Positions 41,917 through 50,178 of a stretch of 64,000 bases of DNA are shown here, piece by piece. The stretch lies in NCBI RefSeq assembly GCF_001013905.1, contig NZ_LN831790.1, positions 6,772,001 to 6,836,000 on the forward strand, given 5' to 3'. The position numbers and the translations under genes are program-made. Origin of the DNA: Streptomyces leeuwenhoekii (lineage in GTDB: Bacteria; Actinomycetota; Actinomycetes; Streptomycetales; Streptomycetaceae). Each line of letters begins with the position of its first letter. The stretch's first letter is position 1. The notes beneath the pieces were generated by a model. The model worked only from the letters and a program-made list of their open reading frames with translations. It was not told the origin of the DNA and made no database searches.

Positions 41917-43197
41917 TCACCCCTCCCTCGCCGCCGCGCACACCGCGCGCGCGATCCGCGCCACGTCCGCGTCCTGCGTGACGTACGGCGGCATGGTGTA
42001 GATCAGGTCGCGGAACGGCCGCAGCCACACGCCCTCGCGCACGGCCGCGTCCGTCGCCGCCTTCATGTCGACCGCGTGGTCGAGCTGGACCACGCCGATC
42101 GCCCCGAGGACCCGGACGTCCTCGACCCCGGGCATCCCGGCGGCGGGCGCGAGTCCCTCCCGGAGCCCGGCCTCGATCCGCTTGACCTCGGCGCGCCAGT
42201 CCTGGCCGAGAAGCAGGTCGATCGAGGCGCACGCCACCGCCGCCGCCAGCGGATTGCCCATGAACGTCGGCCCGTGGGCCAGCACCGGCACCTCGCCGCG
42301 CGAGATGCCGTCGGCCACCCGCGACGTGCACAGCGTCGCCGCCATCGTCAGGTAGCCGCCGGTCAGCGCCTTGCCCACGCACATCACATCGGGGGTCACC
42401 GCCGCGTGCTCCGCCGCGAACAGCGCCCCCGTCCGCCCGAAACCGGTGGCGATCTCGTCGAACACCAGCAGGACGTCGTGCGCGTCGCACGCCTCGCGCA
42501 GCACCCGCAGATACGCGGGGGAGTGGAACCGCATGCCGCCCGCGCCCTGCACCACCGGTTCGACGATCACCGCGGCCAGTTCGGCCGCGTGCCGCCCGAT
42601 CTCCTCGCGCAGGTGCTCCGCGTACGCCTCCTCGTACCCGGCCGGCGGCGCTTCGGCGAAGACCTGCGGCTGGAGCACGCCGGCCCACAGCCGGTGCATG
42701 CCACCGTCCGGGTCGCACACCGACATCGGCTGCCAGGTGTCGCCGTGGTAGCCCCCGCGCCAGGTCAGCAGGCGCCGCTTGGCCGGCCGTCCGAGCGAAC
42801 GCCAGTACTGCAGGCACATCTTGACCGCGACCTCGACCGACACCGAGCCGGAGTCGGCGAGGAAGACGTGCTCCAGGCCGTCGGGCGCCATGTCGACAAG
42901 GCGTTTCGCCAGGCGTACGGCCGGCTCGTGGGTGAGCCCGCCGAACATCACGTGACTCATCCGGCCCAGTTGCTCGCGCACGGCCTCGTTCAGCACCGGG
43001 TGGTTGTAGCCGTGGATGGCCGACCACCAGGACGACATGCCGTCCACCAGTTCGCCCGACCCGTCGGCCGGCCTCAGCCGCACACCGCTCGCCGACTCCA
43101 CGACCAGCGGTTCCTCACGGCCGGGCATGGGGCCGTACGGATGCCAGACGTGCCGCCGGTCCAGGGCCAGCAGCTCCGGCACGCTCAGCTCAGGCAT
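41917..43197 (-). CDS. bioA: Adenosylmethionine-8-amino-7-oxononanoate aminotransferase
   Basis: The 426-residue class III aminotransferase makes DAPA from KAPA using SAM as amino donor. It has [11 protein letters not shown] at the N-terminus (the substrate-recognition stretch of BioA), [55 protein letters not shown] (PLP Asp) and [17 protein letters not shown] with the Schiff-base Lys. Its start lies 8 bp inside the end of bioB, and bioD follows at 1 bp. This gives tight translational coupling. Confidence 0.96.
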   Translation of the reverse strand: MPELSVPELLALDRRHVWHPYGPMPGREEPLVVESASGVRLRPADGSGELVDGMSSWWSAIHGYNHPVLNEAVREQLGRMSHVMFGGLTHEPAVRLAKRLVDMAPDGLEHVFLADSGSVSVEVAVKMCLQYWRSLGRPAKRRLLTWRGGYHGDTWQPMSVCDPDGGMHRLWAGVLQPQVFAEAPPAGYEEAYAEHLREEIGRHAAELAAVIVEPVVQGAGGMRFHSPAYLRVLREACDAHDVLLVFDEIATGFGRTGALFAAEHAAVTPDVMCVGKALTGGYLTMAATLCTSRVADGISRGEVPVLAHGPTFMGNPLAAAVACASIDLLLGQDWRAEVKRIEAGLREGLAPAAGMPGVEDVRVLGAIGVVQLDHAVDMKAATDAAVREGVWLRPFRDLIYTMPPYVTQDADVARIARAVCAAAREG

Positions 43198-44431
43198 TGG
43201 GCGCCAGGTCCGTTCCGGCGCCGCGGCGGCGTACGGCGACCAGATCGGTACGGGGCCCGCCGGCGCCCGGTACGGAGCCGGGGGTCTCCTCGCCGCCCTG
43301 CGGGGCGCAGCCGGCGCCGTCCTGGTGGGAGCCGCAGCCGCCGCCGGACTCGTGCGAGCCGCAGCCGCCGCCGGACCCGTGCGAGCCGCAGACGCCGTCG
43401 GCGCGGTCCGGGCCGCAGCCGCCGCCCGCCCGGTGCTCGGGCAGCGTCACCCGGTCGGTGCCCTCCACCTCGAACCCGGCGTCCGCGATCATCTCCAGGT
43501 CGGCCTTGCCCGCCTGGCCCTCGCTGGTGAGGTAGTCGCCGAGGAAGATCGAGTTGGCCAGGTGCAGGGCGAGCGGCTGCATCGTGCGCAGATGGACCTC
43601 GCGCCCGCCCGCGATGCGGACCTCGACGTCCGGGCAGACGAACCGCACCATCGCCAGGATCCGCAGGCAGCGCTGCGGGGTCAGGTTCCACTCCTTCGCC
43701 AGCGGCGTGCCCTCGAAGGGGATGAGGAAGTTGACCGGAACCGAGTCGGGGTCCAGCTCGCGCAGCGCGAAGACGACGTCGACCAGGTCCTCGTCGCTCT
43801 CGCCCATGCCCGCGATCAGCCCGGAGCAGGCGGACAGCCCGGCCGCGTGCGCCTTGCGCACCGTGTCCACCCGGTCGGCGTAGGTGTGCGTCGTCGTGAT
43901 GTCCCCGTACGTCGCCTCGGACGTGTTCAGGTTGTGGTTGTAGGCGTCCGCGCCCGCCTCGCGCAGCCGCTCCGCCTGGCCCTCGGAGAGCAGACCGAGG
44001 CAGGCGCACACCTCGACGCCCTCGTTCTCGTCCTTGATGGCCTTGATGGTCTGCGAGACCCGGTCCACGTCCCGGTCGGTCGGGCCGCGCCCGCTGGCCA
44101 CCAGGCACACCCGCTTCGCGCCCCCGGCCACGCCCGCGGCGGCGGCCTGGGACGCCTCGCCCGGCCCCAGCCAGGTGTACTTGAGGATGCCGGCCTTCGA
44201 GCCGAGCCGCTGGGAGCAGTAGGAGCAGTCCTCCGGGCACAGGCCGGACTTGAGGTTCACCAGATAGTTGAGCTTCACCCGCCGCCCGAACCAGTGCCGG
44301 CGCACCTTGCCGGCCGCGGCCACCACATCGAGCAGATCGTCGTCGGAGGTGGCGAGGACGGCCAGCGCTTCCTCGCGCGTCGGCGTCTCGCGCCGAAGTC
44401 CCTTGTCCACCAGCGTGTTCAGCAGGTCCAT
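43190..44431 (-). CDS. bioB: Biotin synthase with Cys/His-repeat C-terminal tail
   Basis: The 413-residue radical-SAM enzyme inserts sulfur into dethiobiotin. The SAM [4Fe-4S] motif is [33 protein letters not shown] and [15 protein letters not shown] belong to the [2Fe-2S]/dethiobiotin site (ligand Arg in IAGGR). The core ends near VTLPEH. About 75 extra residues follow, including [18 protein letters not shown], three CGSH units and five Cys in all. The 27-nt repeat coding for CGSHESGGG is nearly perfect in DNA, so it arose by tandem duplication. The tail might bind metal or supply iron-sulfur clusters, or be neutral. bioA overlaps by 8 bp. Confidence 0.95.
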   Translation of the reverse strand: MDLLNTLVDKGLRRETPTREEALAVLATSDDDLLDVVAAAGKVRRHWFGRRVKLNYLVNLKSGLCPEDCSYCSQRLGSKAGILKYTWLGPGEASQAAAAGVAGGAKRVCLVASGRGPTDRDVDRVSQTIKAIKDENEGVEVCACLGLLSEGQAERLREAGADAYNHNLNTSEATYGDITTTHTYADRVDTVRKAHAAGLSACSGLIAGMGESDEDLVDVVFALRELDPDSVPVNFLIPFEGTPLAKEWNLTPQRCLRILAMVRFVCPDVEVRIAGGREVHLRTMQPLALHLANSIFLGDYLTSEGQAGKADLEMIADAGFEVEGTDRVTLPEHRAGGGCGPDRADGVCGSHGSGGGCGSHESGGGCGSHQDGAGCAPQGGEETPGSVPGAGGPRTDLVAVRRRGAGTDLAPNA

Positions 44432-44499
44432 GGGAGCCGATCCTGTCCTACTCGGCCACCCCCGGCCAAGGAGACTTCACACAACGCTGACGGTTCACT

Positions 44500-44517
44500 G
44501 TGTGGGTATTGCCACAC
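44500..44517. promoter_or_regulatory. Candidate biotin operator between bioB and bioF
   Basis: GTGTGG-GTATTG-CCACAC is a perfect 6-bp inverted repeat, centred in the 154-bp bioB/bioF divergent region. CACACA (44478-44483) and TGTGTG (44499-44504) form a second, wider pair. The layout would allow one regulator to control both transcripts. I cannot match it to a known BioQ, BioR or BirA consensus. Confidence 0.5.
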
Positions 44518-44585
44518 CTGGGGCGGCGGCTTCTGTCGCTAGTGTCTGTGCACTGCCTACAAAACCCCGTACCACCGGAGGACCC

Positions 44586-45713
44586 ATGGCGTTCGGCTGG
44601 ATCGACGAGCGGGCCGAGGCGCGCCGCCGCGCGGGACTGGTACGGACCCTGCGTCCCCGTCCGGCCGCGTCCCCGCTCCTCGATCTGGCGAGCAACGACT
44701 ACCTGGGCCTGGCCCGGCACCCCGAGGTCACCGAGGGCGCGGCCCGGGCCGCGCGGGTCTGGGGCGGCGGCGCGACCGGTTCCCGGCTGGTCACCGGCAC
44801 CACCGAGCTGCACACGGAGCTCGAGCGCGAACTGGCCGACTTCTGCGGCGCCGAGGCGGCCCTGGTCTTCTCCTCCGGTTACGCGGCCAACCTCGCCGCG
44901 GTCACCGCGCTGGCACCGCACGGCTCGCTGATCGTCTCCGACGCCGGCAACCACGCCTCGCTGATCGACGGCTGCCGGCTGGCCCGCGGCACCACACAGG
45001 TCGTGGCGCACGCCGATCCGGAGGCGGTGCGCAAGGCGCTCCACGCGCACGACGGGCCCGCCGTCGTGGTCTGCGACACGGTGTTCTCGGTCGACGGCGA
45101 CGCCGCCCCGCTGGCCCGGCTGGCCCAGGTGGGCCGGGAGCACGGCGCCGGGCTGGTGGTCGACGACGCGCACGGGCTCGGTGTGCTGGGCGACGGGGGG
45201 CGCGGGGCCCCGCACGCGCAGGGGCTGGCGGGCGCGGACGACGTCGTCGTGACGGTCACCCTGTCCAAGTCGCTGGGCAGCCAGGGGGGAGCCGTGCTCG
45301 GCCCGGCCCGGGTGATCGACCATCTGGTCAACGCCGCCCGGACGTTCATCTTCGACACCGGACTCGCCCCCGCGGCGGCGGGCGCCGCCCTGGCCGCCCT
45401 CCGGCTGCTGCGCCGCGAGCCGGAACGGGCGGCGCGGGCCCGCGCGGTGGCGGGTGAGCTGCACGCACGGCTGACCGCCGAGGGCCTGGCGGCGGTGCGT
45501 CCGGACGCGGCGGTGGTCTCGGTGCGCGCGCCGTCGCCGGAGGGCGCGGTGCGGTGGGCGGCCGAGTGCCGGGCGGCGGGTCTGGCCGTGGGGTGCTTCC
45601 GTCCGCCGTCCGTGCCGGACGGCGTCTCACGGCTCAGGCTGACCGCCCGCGCGGACCTGACCGGAGACCAACTGGAGCACGCCGTGCGGGTGATCCGCCG
45701 GACCCGGCCGTGA
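44586..45713 (+). CDS. bioF: 8-amino-7-oxononanoate synthase
   Basis: The 375-residue PLP enzyme condenses pimeloyl thioester with alanine to give KAPA. It carries LLDLASNDYLGLARHP, GGGATGSRLVTGTTELHTEL, LVFSSGYAANLAAVTAL, VVDDAHGLGVLGDGGRG (PLP Asp-Ala-His) and TVTLSKSLGSQGGAV (Schiff-base Lys). It is divergent from bioB-bioA-bioD, so the four genes after pimeloyl supply are present here. No bioC, bioH, bioI or bioW is in the window. Confidence 0.95.
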   Translation: MAFGWIDERAEARRRAGLVRTLRPRPAASPLLDLASNDYLGLARHPEVTEGAARAARVWGGGATGSRLVTGTTELHTELERELADFCGAEAALVFSSGYAANLAAVTALAPHGSLIVSDAGNHASLIDGCRLARGTTQVVAHADPEAVRKALHAHDGPAVVVCDTVFSVDGDAAPLARLAQVGREHGAGLVVDDAHGLGVLGDGGRGAPHAQGLAGADDVVVTVTLSKSLGSQGGAVLGPARVIDHLVNAARTFIFDTGLAPAAAGAALAALRLLRREPERAARARAVAGELHARLTAEGLAAVRPDAAVVSVRAPSPEGAVRWAAECRAAGLAVGCFRPPSVPDGVSRLRLTARADLTGDQLEHAVRVIRRTRP

Positions 45714-45741
45714 GCCGGCGGCGCACGGCCGGGTGACGCGC

Positions 45742-45767
45742 GCCGCCCGGCGGATCAGCCGGGCGGC
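45742..45767. terminator. Hairpin between convergent bioF and DUF397 genes
   Basis: GCCGCCCGGC pairs perfectly with GCCGGGCGGC (10 bp, GGATCA loop), 28 bp after bioF and 7 bp after the DUF397 stop. Confidence 0.7.
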
Positions 45768-45774
45768 ACCGCAC

Positions 45775-45999
45775 TCACCGCAGGGCGGTGAGGAAGTCCG
45801 CCCAGCTCCCCGGGGAGAACAGCAGCGCGGGACCGGCCGGGTCCTTGGAATCCCGTACGGCGAGCAGTCCGGCCCACGGGCCGGTCCCCGGCCGGGCGGT
45901 CTCGACGCAGTTGTTCGCTCCGGTGCTGTAGCTGCTGCGCAGCCACCGCACGCCGGGCAGTCGGGTGCTGGAAGGGACCGTGCGAGGCAGTGCGGACAT
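45775..45999 (-). CDS. DUF397 domain protein
   Basis: The 74-residue protein contains the DUF397 pattern VRWLRSSYSTGANNCVETAR, VRDSKDPAGPALLFSPGSWA and DFLTALR. In Streptomyces these small proteins are encoded beside Scr1-type regulators and are thought to bind and modulate them (WhiJ-like sets). Its ribosome site (AAGGAGG) overlaps the stop of the regulator gene 9 bp upstream, so the two are coupled. Confidence 0.92.
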   Translation of the reverse strand: MSALPRTVPSSTRLPGVRWLRSSYSTGANNCVETARPGTGPWAGLLAVRDSKDPAGPALLFSPGSWADFLTALR

Positions 46000-46008
46000 G
46001 GTGCCTCC

Positions 46009-46872
46009 TTACGCGCCGGCCGCTGTCGCGGCGATGAGTTCCAACGAGTCCTCGGGCGAAAGGGCGTGCGTGCCAAGGGCGTTGAAGGCATCGGAGTATG
46101 CCTCCAGGTCTTCTTTCCGTTCCAGATAGAGGCTACTCGTCAAGTGGTCGAGAACCACCACGTCCAGATCAGAAGTGCGCGAAAATGAGAAAATAACGAA
46201 AGAGCCGGTGACACCGATGTGCGCCCCGGCGCCGAACGGCAGGACCTGGAGCCGCACATGGGGCAACCGCGCCGCCTCCAGCAGCCGCTCGAGCTGCCGG
46301 GACATCACCCCCGGCCCGCCCACTTCCCGGCGCAGCACCGCCTCGTCCAGCACGGCACGCAGCTCCAGCGGCGGATCCGTGCGCAGCACGTCCTGCCGGG
46401 CCAGGCGCACCTCCACCAGCGCGTCCAGCCGCTCCTCCGACAGCCCGTCCACCGCGGCCCGGGTCACCGCCCGGGCGTACTCCGGCGTCTGCAGCAGCCC
46501 GGGGACGACGGTGGTCTCCAGCGTGCGCATCGCGCTGGCCTGGGACTCCAGGCTGATGAAGTCCCGGTACGTCGGCGGCAGCACCCCCCGGTAGGCGTGC
46601 CACCAGTGGTGGTGCCGGTCCCCGCCGTGATCGGATCCCGCCAGGACGAGGAGCAGGTCGCGCAGTTGTGGATCGGCCACACCGTAGACGTCGAGAAGTA
46701 ACCGCACATCGGCCGGTTTCACGCCGCTGGTTCCGGTCTCGATCCGGCTCACCTTCGACTGGTGCCAGCCCACGAGCCGGGCGGCCTCGCCACTGGTGAG
46801 CCCCGCCGAGGTGCGCAGCGCGCGCAGTTCGGCACCCAGTTTCCGGCGGTGGACCGCAGGACCGTGCTGCAT
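46009..46872 (-). CDS. Scr1/WhiJ-type XRE helix-turn-helix regulator (DUF5753)
   Basis: The 287-residue protein has an N-terminal XRE helix-turn-helix (LRALRTSAGLTSGEAARLVG, WHQSKVSRIETGTSG) and the C-terminal DUF5753 domain. The latter has YRDFISLESQASAMRTLETT, VVPGLLQTPEYARAVTRAA, RLARQDVLRTDPPLELRAVL and FSFSRTSDLDVVVLDHLTS. Members act with DUF397 proteins to delay development until a signal is sensed; the ligand is unknown. The DUF397 gene is directly downstream and an RsbW-like ATPase gene is divergent. That completes the known three-gene arrangement. Confidence 0.93.
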   Translation of the reverse strand: MQHGPAVHRRKLGAELRALRTSAGLTSGEAARLVGWHQSKVSRIETGTSGVKPADVRLLLDVYGVADPQLRDLLLVLAGSDHGGDRHHHWWHAYRGVLPPTYRDFISLESQASAMRTLETTVVPGLLQTPEYARAVTRAAVDGLSEERLDALVEVRLARQDVLRTDPPLELRAVLDEAVLRREVGGPGVMSRQLERLLEAARLPHVRLQVLPFGAGAHIGVTGSFVIFSFSRTSDLDVVVLDHLTSSLYLERKEDLEAYSDAFNALGTHALSPEDSLELIAATAAGA

Positions 46873-47083
46873 GGGGCTTCCCCTACTCCTTCCGAGCCGC
46901 CCGCATCCGGTCTCGCGTCGCAGAGTTCACCGCATCGAGCGACAGATATATGCACTTCTTGGTGGATCGCCGTCCTCCGCCGGTGTGGGATGGCAGTCTG
47001 GCGACGAAGCACCAGTGCGGGACCGTACTCGAACCATCCGCTCAGTGTCGGACTGCGGTCCCGTGGAAAGGGACGACGCCGCC

Positions 47084-47548
47084 ATGGCAGACCATCTGGA
47101 AGCATCCGTCACTCTGCCGAGCGATCCCGCCTCGGTCTCCGCCGCCCGCACCTATGTGGTCGGCACTCTGGCGGAGTGGGGCCTGCCGGCGGGCACGGAG
47201 GTGTCCGACACCGTCCGGCTCATCGTCTCCGAGCTGGCCACCAACGCGGTGCAGCACACCTTGGGCCAGTCACCCACCTTCACCGTGGACCTCGTGCTCG
47301 ACCGCGAGGAACGGCTGTGTGTCGGCGTCACCGACAGCCACCCCCGGCTTCCCAAACGGCTTCCCGCCGCCGTCCAGCAGGACAACGGGCGCGGCCTGGT
47401 CATCATCCGCTGGCTGGCCGCCGAGTCCGGCGGCAGGCTGCGGGTCCGGCCGACCCGCGAGGGGGGCAAGACCGTCTTCATCGAACTGCCCTGGACGGCA
47501 CCGGCCGAGCCGGTCACGGCGGCGGGCCGGCGGGAACGGCGGCGCTGA
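47084..47548 (+). CDS. RsbW-like ATP-binding regulatory protein (HATPase_c_2)
   Basis: The 154-residue GHKL ATPase has the N-box VRLIVSELATNAVQHTLG, the G1-like LCVGVTDSHPRLP and the G2-like DNGRGLVIIRWLAAESGGRL. This is the anti-sigma-kinase class of short Streptomyces proteins. It lacks a sensor and is cytoplasmic. It is divergent from the Scr1-type gene across 211 bp that include an AT-rich ACAGATATATGCAC stretch near 46943, likely the promoters. Confidence 0.9.
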   Translation: MADHLEASVTLPSDPASVSAARTYVVGTLAEWGLPAGTEVSDTVRLIVSELATNAVQHTLGQSPTFTVDLVLDREERLCVGVTDSHPRLPKRLPAAVQQDNGRGLVIIRWLAAESGGRLRVRPTREGGKTVFIELPWTAPAEPVTAAGRRERRR

Positions 47549-47936
47549 ACCGGCGGACGCGGCCCCGCGCGGCGCGCACCGGACCCGGAAGGCTCCCGGA
47601 AAGGTGCCGGCCGTGCCGGACCGACGAAGTCGGGGCGGCACCGTTTTCGCTTCCCCGCCCCCGCGGGCCGGTGCCCGCGGCCGTCTCCGCCCGCCGCACC
47701 GGCCGGGGGAGCGGGCGGACCCCACGAGCCCGAGGCAGGGGAGCGGCGTCCCCGCGCCCGGGACAGGCGCCCGGCCCGGCCGGGCGCCACCGCCGCCCGG
47801 TACAGGCGGCAGCCGGCGTCACCGTGCGGTGGTCGGCCACCGCACGCCCGGTCGTCGCGTCCACGACGAGCGGCACCGGCCCGGGGAACGCGCGTGCCCG
47901 AGGGCCCGTCACGGCCCGCGTGCCGCCGGACGGGAT
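47549..47936. other. Intergenic region with no assigned gene
   Basis: About 390 bp lie between the RsbW-like gene and the terminator of the NlpC/P60 gene. A minus-strand frame from 47912 begins MTGPRARAFPGPVPLVVDAT but soon becomes Arg/Pro-rich low-complexity sequence with no family match. It may be a decayed gene. I see no repeats or promoter. Confidence 0.4.
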
Positions 47937-47981
47937 GCCGCGCGGGGGTGGCGGCGCGGCGGGCCGCCACCCCCGCGCGGC
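47937..47981 (-). terminator. Perfect 18-bp terminator of the NlpC/P60 gene
   Basis: GCCGCGCGGGGGTGGCGG (47937-47954) pairs exactly with CCGCCACCCCCGCGCGGC (47964-47981), with a 9-nt loop. It begins 3 bp beyond the stop codon. Confidence 0.8.
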
Positions 47982-47984
47982 GGA

Positions 47985-48458
47985 TCACTTGACCCGGCCG
48001 TACCAGACGCTCTTGGTCCAGATCTTCTGCAGCCTCACCACGTCACCGGTCTTCGGCGCGTGCCAGATCTTTCCCTTCCCGGCGTAGATGCCGACGTGGT
48101 ACACGCTCCGGCCCGAGTGGAAGAAGACCAGATCCCCTGCCTTGCGGCTCTTGGCGGAGATGTGACGGGTCTTGTTGTACTGCTGGGCGGCGGTGCGCGG
48201 CAGCTTCTTGCCGGCCTTCTTGAACGAGTACAGCGTCAGCCCCGAGCAGTCGAACCGGTAGGGCCCGGTGGCGCCGTACCGGTACGGTGCGCCCTTCTTG
48301 GAGGCCGCGATCTGCAGCGCCTTCGTCGCCGGGGTCGCCGCGGCGGCCTCGGAGGCGACGCCGGGCACCGCGATCGAGCCGCCCACAGCGGCGATGGTGA
48401 GGGCCGAGGCCGTACCGGCCCGGACCATGAGGGACGGGACACGATTGAGCGCAGTCAT
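47985..48458 (-). CDS. Secreted NlpC/P60 peptidoglycan endopeptidase under c-di-AMP riboswitch
   Basis: The 157-residue cell-wall hydrolase has a Sec signal (AGTASALTIAAVGGSIAVPG, cut near AAA-AT). It is followed directly by an NlpC/P60 domain. The catalytic Cys is in FDCSGLTLYSFKKAGKK, the His in YHVGIYAGKGK and the polar third residue (His) in KIWHAPKTGDV. It cleaves peptide cross-bridges in peptidoglycan. There is no LysM or coiled-coil domain. Its leader contains a ydaO-type riboswitch, so c-di-AMP should adjust expression. The ribosome site GAAGGG lies at the 3' edge of the riboswitch. Confidence 0.93.
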   Translation of the reverse strand: MTALNRVPSLMVRAGTASALTIAAVGGSIAVPGVASEAAAATPATKALQIAASKKGAPYRYGATGPYRFDCSGLTLYSFKKAGKKLPRTAAQQYNKTRHISAKSRKAGDLVFFHSGRSVYHVGIYAGKGKIWHAPKTGDVVRLQKIWTKSVWYGRVK

Positions 48459-48464
48459 GCGCAA

Positions 48465-48630
48465 CCCTTCGTCAGCCGCCTGTGAAGGATGACCTGTCGG
48501 ATTCGGGCTGGCGAAGTTGCCCGGCCGCTGATGCGCGGCTTCACCCCAAGGGCTGCTCGGCCCGGCCATGGCGTGACCGTTCCGGCGACCCGTCGTGCTT
48601 GGGTCCTCCACTCCTGCCGATCCACTTCCT
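48465..48630 (-). ncRNA. ydaO-yuaA (c-di-AMP) riboswitch
   Basis: Read on the minus strand, the leader shows the conserved blocks of the motif in order. These are GGCAGGAGTGGAGGACCC, then TTGGGGTGAAGCCGCGC, GCCGGGCAACTTCGCCAGCC, CGAATCCGACAGGTCATCC and CACAGGCGGCTGACGAAGGG. The GGGGTGAA, the CCGACAG...CATC pair and the AGGCG closing segment are diagnostic. In Streptomyces this class precedes cell-wall hydrolase genes, as here. A possible 5' hairpin (CCCCGCC/GGCGGGG) lies at 48680-48698. The exact outer boundaries are approximate. Confidence 0.88.
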
Positions 48631-49014
48631 GTCGACCGGTCATCCGGGCGGCGGCAGGACTCGGCGCCCGCCCGGATCGCCCCGCCGCGGTGGCGGGGTC
48701 TTGTCGTCAGACAGGGATCTTGACGCACGGAAGTCGGAAAATCCCAACGGAACCGGGGATTTGTGTTGTTACTCACCACTCACCCGTTCGGGTGGACTCC
48801 CCTGTGTTCGAGCCGCTGTTGACGGTTCCGGCGAGCGCCGGACCAGCGGTGGAACAACATATTCCGCCCGCTGGCCAGGCGGGACGCGCAACCCGGAACG
48901 ACCCCCGAGAGCTGGAATTTCTCCACCGAAAGGGGGTACGCCGATCGGCTCGCTCCGGGTGCGGCCCGGTCGCCGCGGCGACACGCGGAAGCAGCCGTTC
49001 CGGGTGGGTCCGTG
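48631..49014. other. Riboswitch promoter region and unassigned sequence
   Basis: The 5' part (48631-48780) should hold the NlpC/P60 promoter. TTGGGATTTTCC on the minus strand near 48745 is a possible start of it. The remaining 235 bp show no gene I trust. Short minus-strand frames reach about 80 codons and carry low-complexity sequence with no family match. Confidence 0.4.
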
Positions 49015-49320
49015 TCAACCGTCGGGGTCGGGCGGCAGGGTGACACGGGCGGTGCGCCGCTCACCGTCCAGGACGCGCAGCGCACGGGCCAGGGTGGCCG
49101 CGTGCAGCTCGCTCTCGCCCCGCTGGTGCATCAGCGTCAGCGCGTCGCGCAGGGCGACCGCGCCGCCGACCAGGGCCTGCGCGGCCCGCAGCCCGCGGTA
49201 GGTGTCCCCGTGGTGCGCCGGGTTGATGCGGCCCAGCAGGTCGACCACGTCGAGGTAACGGTCGATCAGCTCGGCCTCGGCGCGCGTCAGGGCGGGCAGG
49301 GGCGGCAGCTCCGGGAGCAC
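49015..49320 (-). CDS. Small hypothetical protein coupled to clpP
   Basis: The 101-residue protein starts at GTG, 7 bp past the clpP stop, with its ribosome site GGAGGTGAGG spanning that stop. It is mostly helical (LTRAEAELIDRYLDVVDLLG, GLRAAQALVGGAVALRDALT, ESELHAATLARALRVLDGER) with a polar tail. I recognise no family. Tight coupling to the ClpP paralogue suggests a linked role, for example as an adaptor or assembly partner. That is inferred from position only. Confidence 0.6.
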   Translation of the reverse strand: MLPELPPLPALTRAEAELIDRYLDVVDLLGRINPAHHGDTYRGLRAAQALVGGAVALRDALTLMHQRGESELHAATLARALRVLDGERRTARVTLPPDPDG

Positions 49321-49327
49321 CGGCGCC

Positions 49328-49966
49328 TCACCTCCCGCCGGGTGCGGCGCCCGGGCTCTTCTTCCGGCTGGACACGATGCGGTCCACCAGGCCGTACGCC
49401 ACGGCCTCCGGCGCGTCGAGGATCTTGTCCCGCTCGATGTCCGCGCTCACCTGGACACGGGTGCGGCCGGTGTGCCGGGCGAGCAGTTCCTCCAGACGGG
49501 AGCGGACGCGCGTCAACTCGTCCGCCTGGATGGCCAGGTCGGACGCCTGGCCCCGCACCGGTTCCGGAAGGGCCGGCTGGCGGATCACCATCCGCGCGCC
49601 CGGCAGCACCGCGCGCTTGCCCGGCGTGCCCGCGGCCAGCAGGACCGCCGCGGACGAACCCGCCTGGCCCAGGCAGGTCGTCTCCACGTCACAGGTGACG
49701 AACCGCATCGTGTCGTAGATCGCCGACATCGCGTCGAAGGAACCGCCGGGGGAGTTGATGTAGAGCGCGATGTCCCGGTCGGGCGCCTGGTGCTCCAGGT
49801 ACATGAACTGGGCGATCACGTCGTTGGCCGAGACCTCGTCGATCGGGGTGCCGAGGAAGACGATCCGTTCCTCCAGCAGCTTCGTGTACGGATCCATCGT
49901 CCGCTGCCCGGAACCCGTGCGTTCGGTGAACTCGGGCAGGACGTGTCGGGCGGTCGGTCGGGTCAT
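49328..49966 (-). CDS. clpP: ClpP-family protein with altered catalytic triad
   Basis: The 212-residue protein aligns along Clp[61 protein letters not shown] and [20 protein letters not shown]. The nucleophile Ser (S104) and the acid (D180) are present. The catalytic His position reads VIRQP instead of VIHQP (R129). As it stands the triad is broken. It may still assemble with a complete ClpP, as mixed rings are known in actinobacteria. ATG at 49966 follows GGAGGGGTTCGCC. No ClpX or ClpC gene is adjacent. The divergent gene is an orphan YefM/Phd antitoxin. Confidence 0.88.
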   Translation of the reverse strand: MTRPTARHVLPEFTERTGSGQRTMDPYTKLLEERIVFLGTPIDEVSANDVIAQFMYLEHQAPDRDIALYINSPGGSFDAMSAIYDTMRFVTCDVETTCLGQAGSSAAVLLAAGTPGKRAVLPGARMVIRQPALPEPVRGQASDLAIQADELTRVRSRLEELLARHTGRTRVQVSADIERDKILDAPEAVAYGLVDRIVSSRKKSPGAAPGGR

Positions 49967-50017
49967 GGCGAACCCCTCCTCTGCGGGCGTCTGCGGTGGC
50001 GCCGTCTCCGTAAAAAA

Positions 50018-50032
50018 TGTACAGGACGTACA
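50018..50032. promoter_or_regulatory. TGTAC-N5-GTACA operator in the clpP/yefM divergent region
   Basis: TGTAC-AGGAC-GTACA is a perfect 5-bp inverted repeat overlapping a possible clpP -10 (TACATT on the minus strand), directly before a TTTTTTA run. The TGTACA core is the known recognition element of YefM-type antitoxins, and such a gene starts 147 bp away on the other strand. Confidence 0.5.
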
Positions 50033-50178
50033 GATCGACGAAAGGGGTGCGCGGCCGGCGCGGGGGAGGTGCGGGGGGAGAAACGCCAGGTCGGCTGGGG
50101 TTCGGGTGGCCGGGTTCGCTCACGGCGGACGGTCCTGGGGCCCGGTCGGCCTCCGACGGCGGCCCGTAAGCTGAACGT

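Noticed and set aside
43310..43400. Repeats in bioB as a possible CRISPR or intergenic repeat
   Set aside because: The repeat is in frame and encodes the CGSH tail; there are no spacers.
47514..47912. A minus-strand frame starting MTGPRARAFPG
   Set aside because: It becomes low-complexity Arg/Pro sequence after 35 residues and overlaps the RsbW-like gene end. Kept only as a remark on the intergenic region.
48773..49018. A short minus-strand frame of 81 codons upstream of the riboswitch
   Set aside because: No ribosome site, no family, and composition typical of chance frames. It overlaps the probable promoter region.
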